Of a stretch of 64,000 nucleotides of DNA, positions 47,447 through 54,537 are shown piece by piece. Made by a program: the position numbers and the translations under genes. The notes under the pieces are model-generated. The model did no database searches. It was not told the origin of the DNA and saw nothing but the letters and a program-made list of their open reading frames with translations. Positions within the stretch are counted from its first letter, which is position 1. Every line of letters starts with the position of its first letter. Source of the stretch: Solirubrobacteraceae bacterium (GTDB lineage: Bacteria > Actinomycetota > Thermoleophilia > Solirubrobacterales > Solirubrobacteraceae); contig JAEMRF010000001.1 of assembly GCA_016463515.1 (NCBI GenBank), positions 50,831 to 114,830 on the forward strand. The letters are read 5' to 3'.

Positions 47447-49002
47447 GCAGAACGTTGGCTAATGTCCGCGCTCGCGCGCCTATGCCCCGACCTGCCACAT
47501 GCTCGATCGTTCGTCGCGCGACTAAGCGAGGCATCAGTTACAGCCTGCGCGTTAGCTACAACGGGGAGCGGCCGTACGTCCAGCTTGGTGGCGAGTGGGA
47601 GGGATGGGACGACGAGCGCGCTGAGCGCGAGCGCGTGCATGTCGCGCGCCAACTCGAGCGCGGCGAGTGGAGGCCTCCTATTGCTCCTGCACCCGCGCGT
47701 TCGGCCAGGGCCCCTGGCGCCGCCGAGGCGGGTGAAACCTTCCTCGTCACGGCGTCGCGTTACTTCGACTCGCAATCTCCGCGCCTGAGTGACGCCGGAC
47801 GCGTCGACTTGGAGTGGCGACTACGCGTCGCGATAGGCCATTTAGGGGCGATTCCGACAACCGAAATCAGCGAGGGTGACGTCGACGACATGGTCACCGC
47901 GCTGCTGCAGGAGCGCGAACGGATCGAGCGGGCGGCCGCTCGTGGCAAGCCGCTGACTGAGAAGCGCACGCATCCCAAGACCGGGACCGTGTACGAGCGA
48001 CGGATCAGCGGCCTCAGCAACTCGTCGATCAACAAGGTCGTAGCCGCCGTGCAGCGGGTGATGGAAGATCAGCGCCGCCACCGCGTCGTCAGCCATGTCC
48101 CTGTCGATCGGTCTAGCCGCGTCAAGCAGAGCCAACCGTCGCGAAGCTTCCTCCAGGTCTTCCAAGCCATAGCGCTGCTCAACGCCGCGACGGAGATTGA
48201 ACGCAGACATCGCGGTCTGACATGGGACGACGTCGTTGCCATTCGTCGAGCTACGAATACGACGAACGTGGCGCTCTCTCGTGAATACAACGTCAGCGAA
48301 ACCACGATCAGGAAGATTCGCAAGCGCGAGGTCTGGGTCGAGAGACCGCCGGACCGCCGCTACAACGACGTCCCGCGCCGGGTCATCCTGCTGCTGCTTG
48401 TCACCTCCGGCGTGCGCGTCGCTGAGGCATGCGGTATGGACGGCCGCCACCTGAATTTCCCCGCGCGTCAAATCGAGATCACTCGCGACATCACGAAGAG
48501 CGACGCTGGCGTTCGCATCATCCCAATGCTCCCGATCGTGCACACCGCGCTGCTAGAGCACCGCGCGCGCTACAGGTTCGGGTCCGACGATCCGGTCTTC
48601 CTAACCCGGCGCGGCACTCGACAGACCCCGGGCAACGTGCGCTCGAAGATCGTCGCTCCGGCACTCGAGGAGGCCAACAAGATCCTCGCCAAACACGACC
48701 TGCCTACGATTCGGCATTGCACTCCGCATACGTTCCGCCGGACGTTCGCCTCCGTCCTGGCCGAGCTCGGCGTCCCGCCGCGCCGGACGATGAGGCTGCT
48801 CGGCCACACCGACCCGGATCTCACGATGCGGGTCTACCAGCAGGTCCTCGATATGAACGAGGCAGCATGGAGCGCGCTGCCCCAGTTGCTCGGCTGCAAG
48901 ACCAAGGAGGCTCTGCGGCTCATGTCGGGCCGGTCAGGCGACACCGATACTGCCTACGAAATGTCTACCGCGTCACCTTTGACGCTCTCGGAGGCGGACT
49001 GA
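47443..49002 (+). CDS. int: Tyrosine recombinase (integrase of element 1) with an internal HTH insertion
   Basis: 519 residues, longer than typical. N-terminal AP2-like arm-binding part (about 20-75), core-binding domain (about 95-215), catalytic domain with Arg325 ('TSGVRVAEACGM'), Lys352, His429-x-x-Arg432 ('PHTFRRTF'), His455 ('LGHTDPD') and Tyr465 ('RVYQQ'). Between core-binding and catalytic parts lies an extra HTH-like unit of about 40 residues (about 259-299, ending ETTIRKIRKREVW) resembling HNH-associated HTH repeats. The stop is 51 bp from the att copy at 49054, so it should act on tRNA-Arg. Confidence 0.92.
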   Translation: MSRTLANVRARAPMPRPATCSIVRRATKRGISYSLRVSYNGERPYVQLGGEWEGWDDERAERERVHVARQLERGEWRPPIAPAPARSARAPGAAEAGETFLVTASRYFDSQSPRLSDAGRVDLEWRLRVAIGHLGAIPTTEISEGDVDDMVTALLQERERIERAAARGKPLTEKRTHPKTGTVYERRISGLSNSSINKVVAAVQRVMEDQRRHRVVSHVPVDRSSRVKQSQPSRSFLQVFQAIALLNAATEIERRHRGLTWDDVVAIRRATNTTNVALSREYNVSETTIRKIRKREVWVERPPDRRYNDVPRRVILLLLVTSGVRVAEACGMDGRHLNFPARQIEITRDITKSDAGVRIIPMLPIVHTALLEHRARYRFGSDDPVFLTRRGTRQTPGNVRSKIVAPALEEANKILAKHDLPTIRHCTPHTFRRTFASVLAELGVPPRRTMRLLGHTDPDLTMRVYQQVLDMNEAAWSALPQLLGCKTKEALRLMSGRSGDTDTAYEMSTASPLTLSEAD

Positions 49003-49053
49003 CTCGTGCCTTCCTCGTCCGCAAACGGCCGTGTTCATTGGCCTTACGACCTA

Positions 49054-49096
49054 CGCGCCCGGCTGGATTCGAACCAGCGACTTCTTGCTCCGGAGG
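49054..49096. other. Attachment site (att) between the two elements: 43-bp 3' tRNA-Arg copy
   Basis: 43 bases identical to 63040-63082: discriminator base, acceptor 3' strand, T arm, variable loop, anticodon 3' stem and most of the anticodon loop of tRNA-Arg(CCG). This is the left end of element 2 and, by position, the right end of element 1. Typical crossover region for tRNA-targeting tyrosine integrases. Confidence 0.9.
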
Positions 49097-49189
49097 TTGA
49101 GCACGGCTGTCCCCTTCGTGCCCCAACACACCACGAAGGACTACGAAGAGACGGGGGACGTGAGCGGTCGGCTCGGCGTCTGACCCCTG

Positions 49190-50251
49190 CTACCCCCGCT
49201 TCGCGTTTCCACGTGGGTTACCACGCAAGCGGATCTTCAACGCGACGTCGACCCCGCCGGATTGCACGATCCGCAGGGATGCCGAGCCGGAGTATCTGCG
49301 AGAGCCGTAACGCCACCTGACGTAGCACCGCACAGACGCAGCAGTGAGCCGAACACAATTCAACTCGCGACCTCGGCCGCGTCCCCAACGTCGGCCGTAT
49401 CTCCTGTTGATCGCGACTCGCGCTCGCTGCCGTGCGGTATCCATGCCTAGCTTGGGCCGCTGCGTCACTGGGACCGGCGCCGTAGACGCAGGGGCGCTGA
49501 CGGCAGGGGTGGTCGCCGTGGCCGAGAAGGCGGTAGCCGTGGTGTTTCCGGCCTTGTCCGTCACAGCGACTTGTCCGGAGTAGTTGCCGGCCTGCGCGTA
49601 CGTATGCGTCACATGTGTTGCTGGCGGCGAAACCCGGAACGATGCCCCGTCGCCCATCTGGACGTCCACGCGCTCAACTCCACTCAGGGCATCAGCAGCG
49701 TCGAATGCAACGACTACATACCGCCCGGATGTCGACACTCGCGGAGCCGCAATCGAAGGGGGCTGAGAATCAACCGTCAACGAGAACGACGTGAGGGGCG
49801 TCCCAGGGGTGGGAGCGGGCTCGGGAAGCGCCTGACAAGGCTCTGTTTGGCCCGAGTACAACTGGCCGATCGACGCGTAGTAGTTCACGTTGACGTCGTC
49901 CGCAATGGTCACCGGGTAGACACCATCGGGGAGTGGGCCGGAGAGCGTCCATGACTTCACGAGACTGCACCGATCCCAAGTAGCCCCAGGGACGAGCAGC
50001 GCGACCGCTCCCCTCGATCCCGCCAAGTCGGAGCTGGAACGAAAGCCAAAGACGAACGGCCCCGCCCCGCTCGACACGAACTGGGGTGGTGTGGACGTGA
50101 ACACAGCCGCGTGCGCCAGCCCACCACAGCTGCCCAGGACGGCCAGCACCCCAACGACCCCTATCCACCAGAACCGCAGGGACGCTCGCCACAAATGGGG
50201 GCTAGACACCCCATGTGCGGGTCGGCTGCCGGAATCGCGGACTCCGGACAC
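49190..50251 (-). CDS. Secreted Ig/PKD-like protein with Arg-rich tail
   Basis: 353 residues. Hydrophobic signal about 26-49 (ends LAHA) after a long N-region; an internal GTG could give a shorter signal. One beta-sandwich module with 'ADALSGVERVDVQMGDGASFRV' and a PKD-like 'THTYAQAGNYSGQVAVTDKAGNTT' is followed by a very basic Arg/Tyr-rich C-terminal domain. Probable surface-exposed cargo of element 2. Confidence 0.65.
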   Translation of the reverse strand: MSGVRDSGSRPAHGVSSPHLWRASLRFWWIGVVGVLAVLGSCGGLAHAAVFTSTPPQFVSSGAGPFVFGFRSSSDLAGSRGAVALLVPGATWDRCSLVKSWTLSGPLPDGVYPVTIADDVNVNYYASIGQLYSGQTEPCQALPEPAPTPGTPLTSFSLTVDSQPPSIAAPRVSTSGRYVVVAFDAADALSGVERVDVQMGDGASFRVSPPATHVTHTYAQAGNYSGQVAVTDKAGNTTATAFSATATTPAVSAPASTAPVPVTQRPKLGMDTARQRARVAINRRYGRRWGRGRGRELNCVRLTAASVRCYVRWRYGSRRYSGSASLRIVQSGGVDVALKIRLRGNPRGNAKRG

Positions 50252-50431
50252 CTAGAAACCACCGGTGTACACGGGGGTTCTCGGAGAAACCCGAGAAATC
50301 CCCGACGAACCCCACCTAACCCGAACAGCCAGAACGGTCCTAGCTATCCCGCGTAGCCGTGAGGATCTACGCGCGTGGGTGACCGGAGCGCCAGACATCG
50401 GCCCGACGCTACCGCTCCGGTCAGTACGCGT

Positions 50432-50671
50432 CTACTTATCGCCAGACTGGAACCGATCCCGCTTTGCGGGCGGTTCCCATCCGATTGCGTCGAGCGCGGC
50501 GGTTGCAGATACGACCCGGTGCGCGTAGTCGCGGGCGTCCCGCACGTCGCCTGATTCCAGGTGCCCGCTGAGCCCCTGAGAGAACGTCTGAATGTGGTCC
50601 TTGAGCGCTTCACGCAGCACATCCGCGTGACCGCCGTGCAGGATCACAGGACTATTGTCCGGTCCCGGCAT
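50432..50671 (-). CDS. Small hypothetical protein
   Basis: 79 residues, helical ('HADVLREALKDHIQTFSQGLSGHLESGDVRDARDYAHRVVSATAALDAIGWEPP'). GGATC/AGGAG upstream on the minus strand gives a ribosome site. It resembles the 94-aa protein at 52250 only in size. Function unknown. Confidence 0.5.
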   Translation of the reverse strand: MPGPDNSPVILHGGHADVLREALKDHIQTFSQGLSGHLESGDVRDARDYAHRVVSATAALDAIGWEPPAKRDRFQSGDK

Positions 50672-50811
50672 AGGAGATGATCCTCCTCTGTCCAGCCCCC
50701 CGGCAGTTCACGCTGCGCGGGGGGCGCTTTGGTCAAGAGGGCTCAGTCTAAGAAGCGGACCGGCGGCCCGCGCCGGTCCCCGCCACGGGTTTGTGTAGCG
50801 CTCTCCGCGAC

Positions 50812-50827
50812 ACGAACATACGTTCGA
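50812..50827 (+). promoter_or_regulatory. LexA (SOS) box
   Basis: ACGAAC-ATAC-GTTCGA matches the actinobacterial/Bacillus LexA consensus TCGAAC-N4-GTTCGA at 11 of 12 positions. It is 15 bp upstream of the GTG of the small zinc-ribbon gene at 50843 and in front of the integrase region, so DNA damage may switch on this end of element 2. Confidence 0.6.
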
Positions 50828-50842
50828 GATAGGTTTCGCGCC

Positions 50843-51040
50843 GTGTCCATACTCGCGCGCTGCCCCGTCTGTGACGTCCAGTCAGATAGGCAGACGTGGC
50901 GGGACCATCCCGGGAAGAGGAGGCCGACCTTCCGGCTCGTTTGCCCGGCCTGTGGAAGCGATTCCGACGTCGCGGACGTAACGATCTCTCTGCGGCATGA
51001 GCCCCCGCATGACGTTCTGGGCCGCCCCCAAGACCGGTGA
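50843..51040 (+). CDS. Small zinc-ribbon protein under an SOS box
   Basis: 65 residues from GTG 50843: 'MSILARCPVCDVQSDRQTW...FRLVCPACGSDSDVADVTI' with two C-x-x-C pairs, a zinc ribbon. The longer frame from 50729 would run through the SOS box and promoter, so the internal start is preferred. It is convergent with the integrase, 7 bp apart. A small SOS-induced regulator (for example an excision or lytic switch factor) is possible but unproven. Confidence 0.45.
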   Translation: MSILARCPVCDVQSDRQTWRDHPGKRRPTFRLVCPACGSDSDVADVTISLRHEPPHDVLGRPQDR

Positions 51041-51047
51041 TCGCCTT

Positions 51048-52247
51048 CTACTTGATCGACGTGACCGTGTTGCCGACCTCGCGTTCGTCCGCTGAGTCGT
51101 AGAGAGCTGCGAGCCGCGCCCTCCTGTCGTCGCTGCGGCGCGACGCGTCGTAAGCGTGGACATAGGCGCGTTGGGTGACTCCCACGTCCGAGTGTCCGAG
51201 GCGGGCGCTGACCTCTTCGAGATCCCAGCCCGCGGCGATCAAGGCCGAAGCGTGCGAATGGCGCAGGGAGTGAAACGACGGGGCCGGCTCTATGACTACG
51301 CCGTCACGCACGACCGCATCGAGTCCCGCCTTCGTCGCGGCATTGCCAAACGCCCGGGTCCCCACGTTCGTCTGCATAAGCGCCCGACCTGAGCGGGCGC
51401 AGAACACGAAGTCGTGCCGCCCGCTGTGCAGAGACGCGAGCTTGTGATCCCTCAGCTTGCGAATCAGGTCGTCAGGCACTTCAAGGCATCGCCGACTCCG
51501 CTTGGTCTTCAGCGGTGCGCGCTGCCCGTTGCGGTCGACCTGATGCGAGAACGTGACCGTGCTGTCCTCAAGGTCGATGTTCTCCCATGTGAGGCCGAGT
51601 ACCTCGCTCATCCGCCCGCCCGTCTGCGCGGCCAGCTCGAAAAGGAGTCTGTGGTTGCCCGCGTGCGCGAGCAGGCGCGCCAGCTCGTCGCTGGACAGGA
51701 TGCGCTTCGGCTTCTCGTCCGATGTGCCGGGGCGCTCGACCGAATCGAGGAGGCGGGTCGGGTTCTGGGTCGCGAGCCCCATGTGTCGCGACGCGTGACG
51801 GTGGACGCCGTTGAACACCGTGAGGCTGCCTTTGATGGTCCAGCCCTTTCGGTTGTCTGCCCGCTCGTCCCGGATGAAGCGAGCAACATCGTCCGCAGTG
51901 ATGTCCGTCATGCGCCGCGGTCCGAACCGCTGCCGTAGCCGCTTCAGGTGCGCCTTGTAGACGTCCTGGGTGCTGTCGCGCAACTGGGATACACGGTCGC
52001 GCTCCCAGGAGTCTGCGGCCTGGTCAAAGGTCAGCCGCGGGTTGTCAGCGGTCCTGACGCCTCGTGCGCTCTCTGCCTTGTAGGTCGCAAGTGCCGCACG
52101 GGCTGGCCTGACCCCCTTGTCCTTGACCGTTCGCCAGCGCTGCCGGCCGTCCGCGTCGCGGAACGTGACCTCGTAGACCTTCTCGCCCTTGGCGTTGCGC
52201 CGGACGTAGATGCCGGGCTCGACTTGTTCACGTCTGCTCTTCGGCAT
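51048..52247 (-). CDS. int: Tyrosine recombinase (integrase of element 2)
   Basis: 399 residues, typical length. N-terminal AP2-like arm-binding domain ('GIYVRRNAKGEKVYEVTFRDADGRQRWRTV'), core-binding domain (about 72-160), catalytic residues Arg212 ('TGGRMSEVLGL'), Lys247 ('LKTKRSRR'), His326-x-x-Arg329 ('HSLRHSHAS'), His352 ('LGHSDVG') and Tyr362 ('QRAYVHAY'). It differs clearly from the element 1 integrase. It lies 2 kb inside the left att rather than next to it, separated by cargo genes. Confidence 0.95.
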   Translation of the reverse strand: MPKSRREQVEPGIYVRRNAKGEKVYEVTFRDADGRQRWRTVKDKGVRPARAALATYKAESARGVRTADNPRLTFDQAADSWERDRVSQLRDSTQDVYKAHLKRLRQRFGPRRMTDITADDVARFIRDERADNRKGWTIKGSLTVFNGVHRHASRHMGLATQNPTRLLDSVERPGTSDEKPKRILSSDELARLLAHAGNHRLLFELAAQTGGRMSEVLGLTWENIDLEDSTVTFSHQVDRNGQRAPLKTKRSRRCLEVPDDLIRKLRDHKLASLHSGRHDFVFCARSGRALMQTNVGTRAFGNAATKAGLDAVVRDGVVIEPAPSFHSLRHSHASALIAAGWDLEEVSARLGHSDVGVTQRAYVHAYDASRRSDDRRARLAALYDSADEREVGNTVTSIK

Positions 52248-52249
52248 GG

Positions 52250-52534
52250 CTAGGCCCCGAGAGACAGGAGGGAGTCCAGAGCGACCGATGCGTCAGTGAG
52301 CGCCGACGTAGCGTCTCGCAGCTCGCCACGGCCGGCTACCGACGTGAGGTCCGCGTCTCGCGCACGCTGGGCGAAAGACGCGATGTCGACGTGGATGCGG
52401 TCGCGTGCTGCGAACAGCACATCGACCCCGTTCACCTGTTCGTTGTCCTGCATGACGATCTCCGTCCCAACGTCCTTTAGGACGCGGAGCAAGTACGTGT
52501 CGGCAGACCCGCCGATACCCTTGGTGACTGACAT
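52250..52534 (-). CDS. Hypothetical protein upstream of the integrase
   Basis: 94 residues ('RDRIHVDIASFAQRARDADLTSVAGRGELRDATSALTDASVALDSLLSLGA', helical). It ends 2 bp before the integrase start, so the two are co-transcribed. AGGAGGGA precedes the minus-strand ATG 52534. Function unknown. Confidence 0.6.
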   Translation of the reverse strand: MSVTKGIGGSADTYLLRVLKDVGTEIVMQDNEQVNGVDVLFAARDRIHVDIASFAQRARDADLTSVAGRGELRDATSALTDASVALDSLLSLGA

Positions 52535-52559
52535 GGGAGCTAATCCCTCCTGTGTCCGC

Positions 52560-52590
52560 GACCCCGGTCCGTTGCAGCGGACGCGGGGTC
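52560..52590. terminator. GC-rich hairpin
   Basis: GACCCCG/CGGGGTC plus GTCCG/CGGAC arms with a one-base bulge and 6-nt loop, between two minus-strand genes. It may end the 52699 transcript. Confidence 0.4.
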
Positions 52591-52698
52591 AATTTGTGCC
52601 TGTGTAGGCTAGTGAGTCCATACTACTAGCGCAAGCAATCGTCACAAAGGGCCTGCTAATCAGCGGTATCCTGACGCGTGGAAACACGTTTGGTAACG

Positions 52699-52947
52699 CT
52701 ACGGGAACTGCGAGCAGTTGTTGACCGCGGCGCGGCGCGCATCGATGGCACGCTTGGACACCGCAAGTGGAGTTCCCTCGTTCAGCGGGTCGTATCCCGA
52801 CGCTGCGCCTTGGGTTGCGACTACGGGAGTACGCGCCTCGGCAGCAGCTACACAGCCCTGGTAGCGCGACGACGACGCGATCCACGCGAGCGCTGTCACC
52901 GCGGACAGCCCAAGTAAGAGGGCAAGTACCACCGCAGCTTTGTTCAT
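52699..52947 (-). CDS. Small membrane or exported protein
   Basis: 82 residues. One N-terminal hydrophobic helix ('AAVVLALLLGLSAVTALAWIAS'), then a short exterior part with two Cys ('RYQGCVAAAEA...NNCSQF') that could form a disulfide. No family recognised. Confidence 0.5.
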   Translation of the reverse strand: MNKAAVVLALLLGLSAVTALAWIASSSRYQGCVAAAEARTPVVATQGAASGYDPLNEGTPLAVSKRAIDARRAAVNNCSQFP

Positions 52948-53114
52948 GTGAGGATCGTCGCGTCATGAGCGGACGTAGTTGCTCACGCGATCCGCGAAGT
53001 CCGGGAGGACTCTGGCCCTAAGGGGCCGGTCGGCGAGGTACTGGGGGAGGGGGGAGTGGTCGTCCCGCACACGCTCGCATCTGTATTTCTAGCTGCCCCC
53101 CGAGATTTCGGCTC

Positions 53115-53804
53115 TTACGAGCGGCCTCCACCGTCGGCGATCGGACGACACGCGTCTAGGAGGTGGGCTGCGAGGGGGTTGACACCGAGGGTCACGGCCT
53201 CTGGCCTATCCAGCGGCTTGATGGGGAAGTTCCCCGTGACGGCCACGAGGCGGTAGTCAATGAGCTGGAGCCGCTCCAAGTTGTCGAGGTGCCGCCATTC
53301 CAAAGCGTCGAAGGGATCTAGCCCCGGCACGTCGCACAGGATTCGCGCGTGGTGTCCATCTATAGGCCCTTGGCTCGCCTCTACGACACTGAGGAACGCG
53401 GCCTCGATTGGCTCAAGCTGGCGGAGAATGTCTGGGTAGGACGGGGGGACCGCTCGCGTTGAAGCAGCAGCCCCGGCGAGGAGATTGATCCACATCTCTT
53501 GCAGCCCCGGGTCGTCTACCAATGCGCCGTACTCCATGACGGCGTGCAGAATGGGGTCCTGGACGGCACACGGAGCAACCCCGGCCGCGGTAAGTCGCGA
53601 GGCCACCTCAGTCACGAGGTGTGCGCGCCGCTCTTCTCGTCGGTAGTACAGACGATCCGTCAGCCCGCCGACGGTGTGCTTCGCCCCGGTCGCGAGCCCG
53701 ATGGCTTTCGCGGCTGCCACGACGTCTGGGGCCATCTCTCGTGCGGTGCTCGCCAGCTCGGGGAGGTTGTCGGTCACGCCTTCGAATCTTGGCTCACGCG
53801 TCAC
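53115..53804 (-). CDS. Abi-alpha/DUF4393-family protein
   Basis: 229 residues from GTG 53804. Helical N-terminus ('GVTDNLPELASTAREMAPDVVAAAKAIGLATG'), then the family core 'PILHAVMEYGALVDDPGLQEMWINLLAGAAAS', 'PSYPDILRQLEPIEAAFLSVV', and a C-terminal winged-helix-like part ending 'VTLGVNPLAAHLLDACRP'. DUF4393 (Abi-alpha) is linked to abortive phage resistance in some bacteria, but its mechanism is unknown. The frame stays open upstream to 54137; that part is not family-like and holds an iteron-like array. In a satellite it may exclude competing phages. Confidence 0.7.
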   Translation of the reverse strand: MTREPRFEGVTDNLPELASTAREMAPDVVAAAKAIGLATGAKHTVGGLTDRLYYRREERRAHLVTEVASRLTAAGVAPCAVQDPILHAVMEYGALVDDPGLQEMWINLLAGAAASTRAVPPSYPDILRQLEPIEAAFLSVVEASQGPIDGHHARILCDVPGLDPFDALEWRHLDNLERLQLIDYRLVAVTGNFPIKPLDRPEAVTLGVNPLAAHLLDACRPIADGGGRS

Positions 53805-53837
53805 TCGGAACGGCCCCGCCCCCGGTGGTCTCCTGAG

Positions 53838-53941
53838 AAAGCAGTCCATCCGGTCCATCCAGTCCACGGGCTCGAAACCCCAGCTTTTGCGGGCGTTCTG
53901 GTGGACCGCTTGGTGGCCCGCCTTCGCGCTTGGACCGCTTT
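53838..53941. repeat. Iteron-like array A (TGGACCGCTTT-type repeats)
   Basis: Minus strand: three tandem 9-bp-period units TGGACTGGA-TGGACCGGA-TGGACTGCTTT (53838-53866). Plus strand: TGGACCGCTT at 53902 and TGGACCGCTTT at 53931, 29 bp apart. Its reverse complement has the same order and spacing as array B at 62138-62242. It lies in the 318-bp gap between the Abi-alpha start and the next gene. Possible replication origin element, or a duplicated fragment of the primase gene tail. Confidence 0.55.
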
Positions 53942-54122
53942 GTTCGCGGGCGAGAAGGCGCGAAGACCAGGCGGACGAGCGGCTAGATGGACTCAACTCT
54001 GAGGGGCCGGTCGGGGCCTTGGCATCGCCGCTGTAGGCGTCTGTGACCCCATGCCGCCACATCGCAGATAAAGGCAATCCTGGGCTCTTGAAGTCGCGCG
54101 CCCGCACGCGCACGGTGGGGGG

Positions 54123-54308
54123 ATGAGGTACACGCACCCACCTGACGCAGCCGCCCGGACGACCGTCGTGACGCTCGACGACCGCGCGGACGTAGACGAC
54201 ATCGGCACCGGCAGCCTGACCGCCTTCTTCTGGGACGAAGCCGGCGATGACGAGGTATCTCGCGCGCTCCGCTACGGAGCTGTTGGAGGTTCACGTGACC
54301 TCGCTTGA
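54123..54308 (+). CDS. Small hypothetical protein
   Basis: 61 residues ('TVVTLDDRADVDDIGTGSLTAFFWDEAGDDEVSRALRYGAVGGS'). A GGTGGGGGG stretch lies before ATG 54123. Its 3' end overlaps the next start by 14 bp and contains that gene's ribosome site. No family. Confidence 0.4.
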   Translation: MRYTHPPDAAARTTVVTLDDRADVDDIGTGSLTAFFWDEAGDDEVSRALRYGAVGGSRDLA

Positions 54309-54525
54309 GCAGAGGACGTTGGAGAGCCTCCTGGGTTGCGCGATTGTCGCGGCCGAGAAGCACTGTCACCAGGGGTCTGACTGCGACTACGACGAGCTGC
54401 GCCTGGCTCTGGACGATGGTCGGCAAATCTCGGCCATGACGTCCGCGGCCGACGACTGCGATTCGTGGTTCTTCGTTACCGAGCGCCCGCCGATCGCGGC
54501 GCGCTTCCACCAGCCCGCCGCCTAG
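54295..54525 (+). CDS. Small hypothetical protein
   Basis: 76 residues from GTG 54295, chosen for the TTGGAGG ribosome site 5 bp upstream. Helical start then 'CDYDELRLALDDGRQISAMTSAADDCDSWFFVTERP'. It ends 12 bp before the tail-spike-like gene. Confidence 0.5.
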   Translation: MTSLEQRTLESLLGCAIVAAEKHCHQGSDCDYDELRLALDDGRQISAMTSAADDCDSWFFVTERPPIAARFHQPAA

Positions 54526-54537
54526 AAAGTCTTCGCC

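Larger units (their letters stand above)
1..49096. mobile_element. Integrative element 1, right-hand part (left end outside window)
   Basis: The stretch ends at a 43-bp partial copy of tRNA-Arg(CCG) at 49054-49096. Its last two genes are an excisionase-like HTH gene and a tyrosine integrase that stops 51 bp before that copy, the usual order at an element end. The gene content (clamp-loader subunits, SSB, phage-type small ORFs, a surface-protein island) and long same-strand coupled operons fit one large element. The left attachment site is not visible, so size, type (plasmid-derived, conjugative or phage) and left limit are unknown. No conjugation or virion genes are visible. The far-left genes belonging to the same element is inference. 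Confidence 0.55.

Noticed and set aside
49054..49096. A second tRNA gene
   Set aside because: Only the 3' 43 bases are present; D arm and 5' acceptor strand are missing, so it is an att copy.
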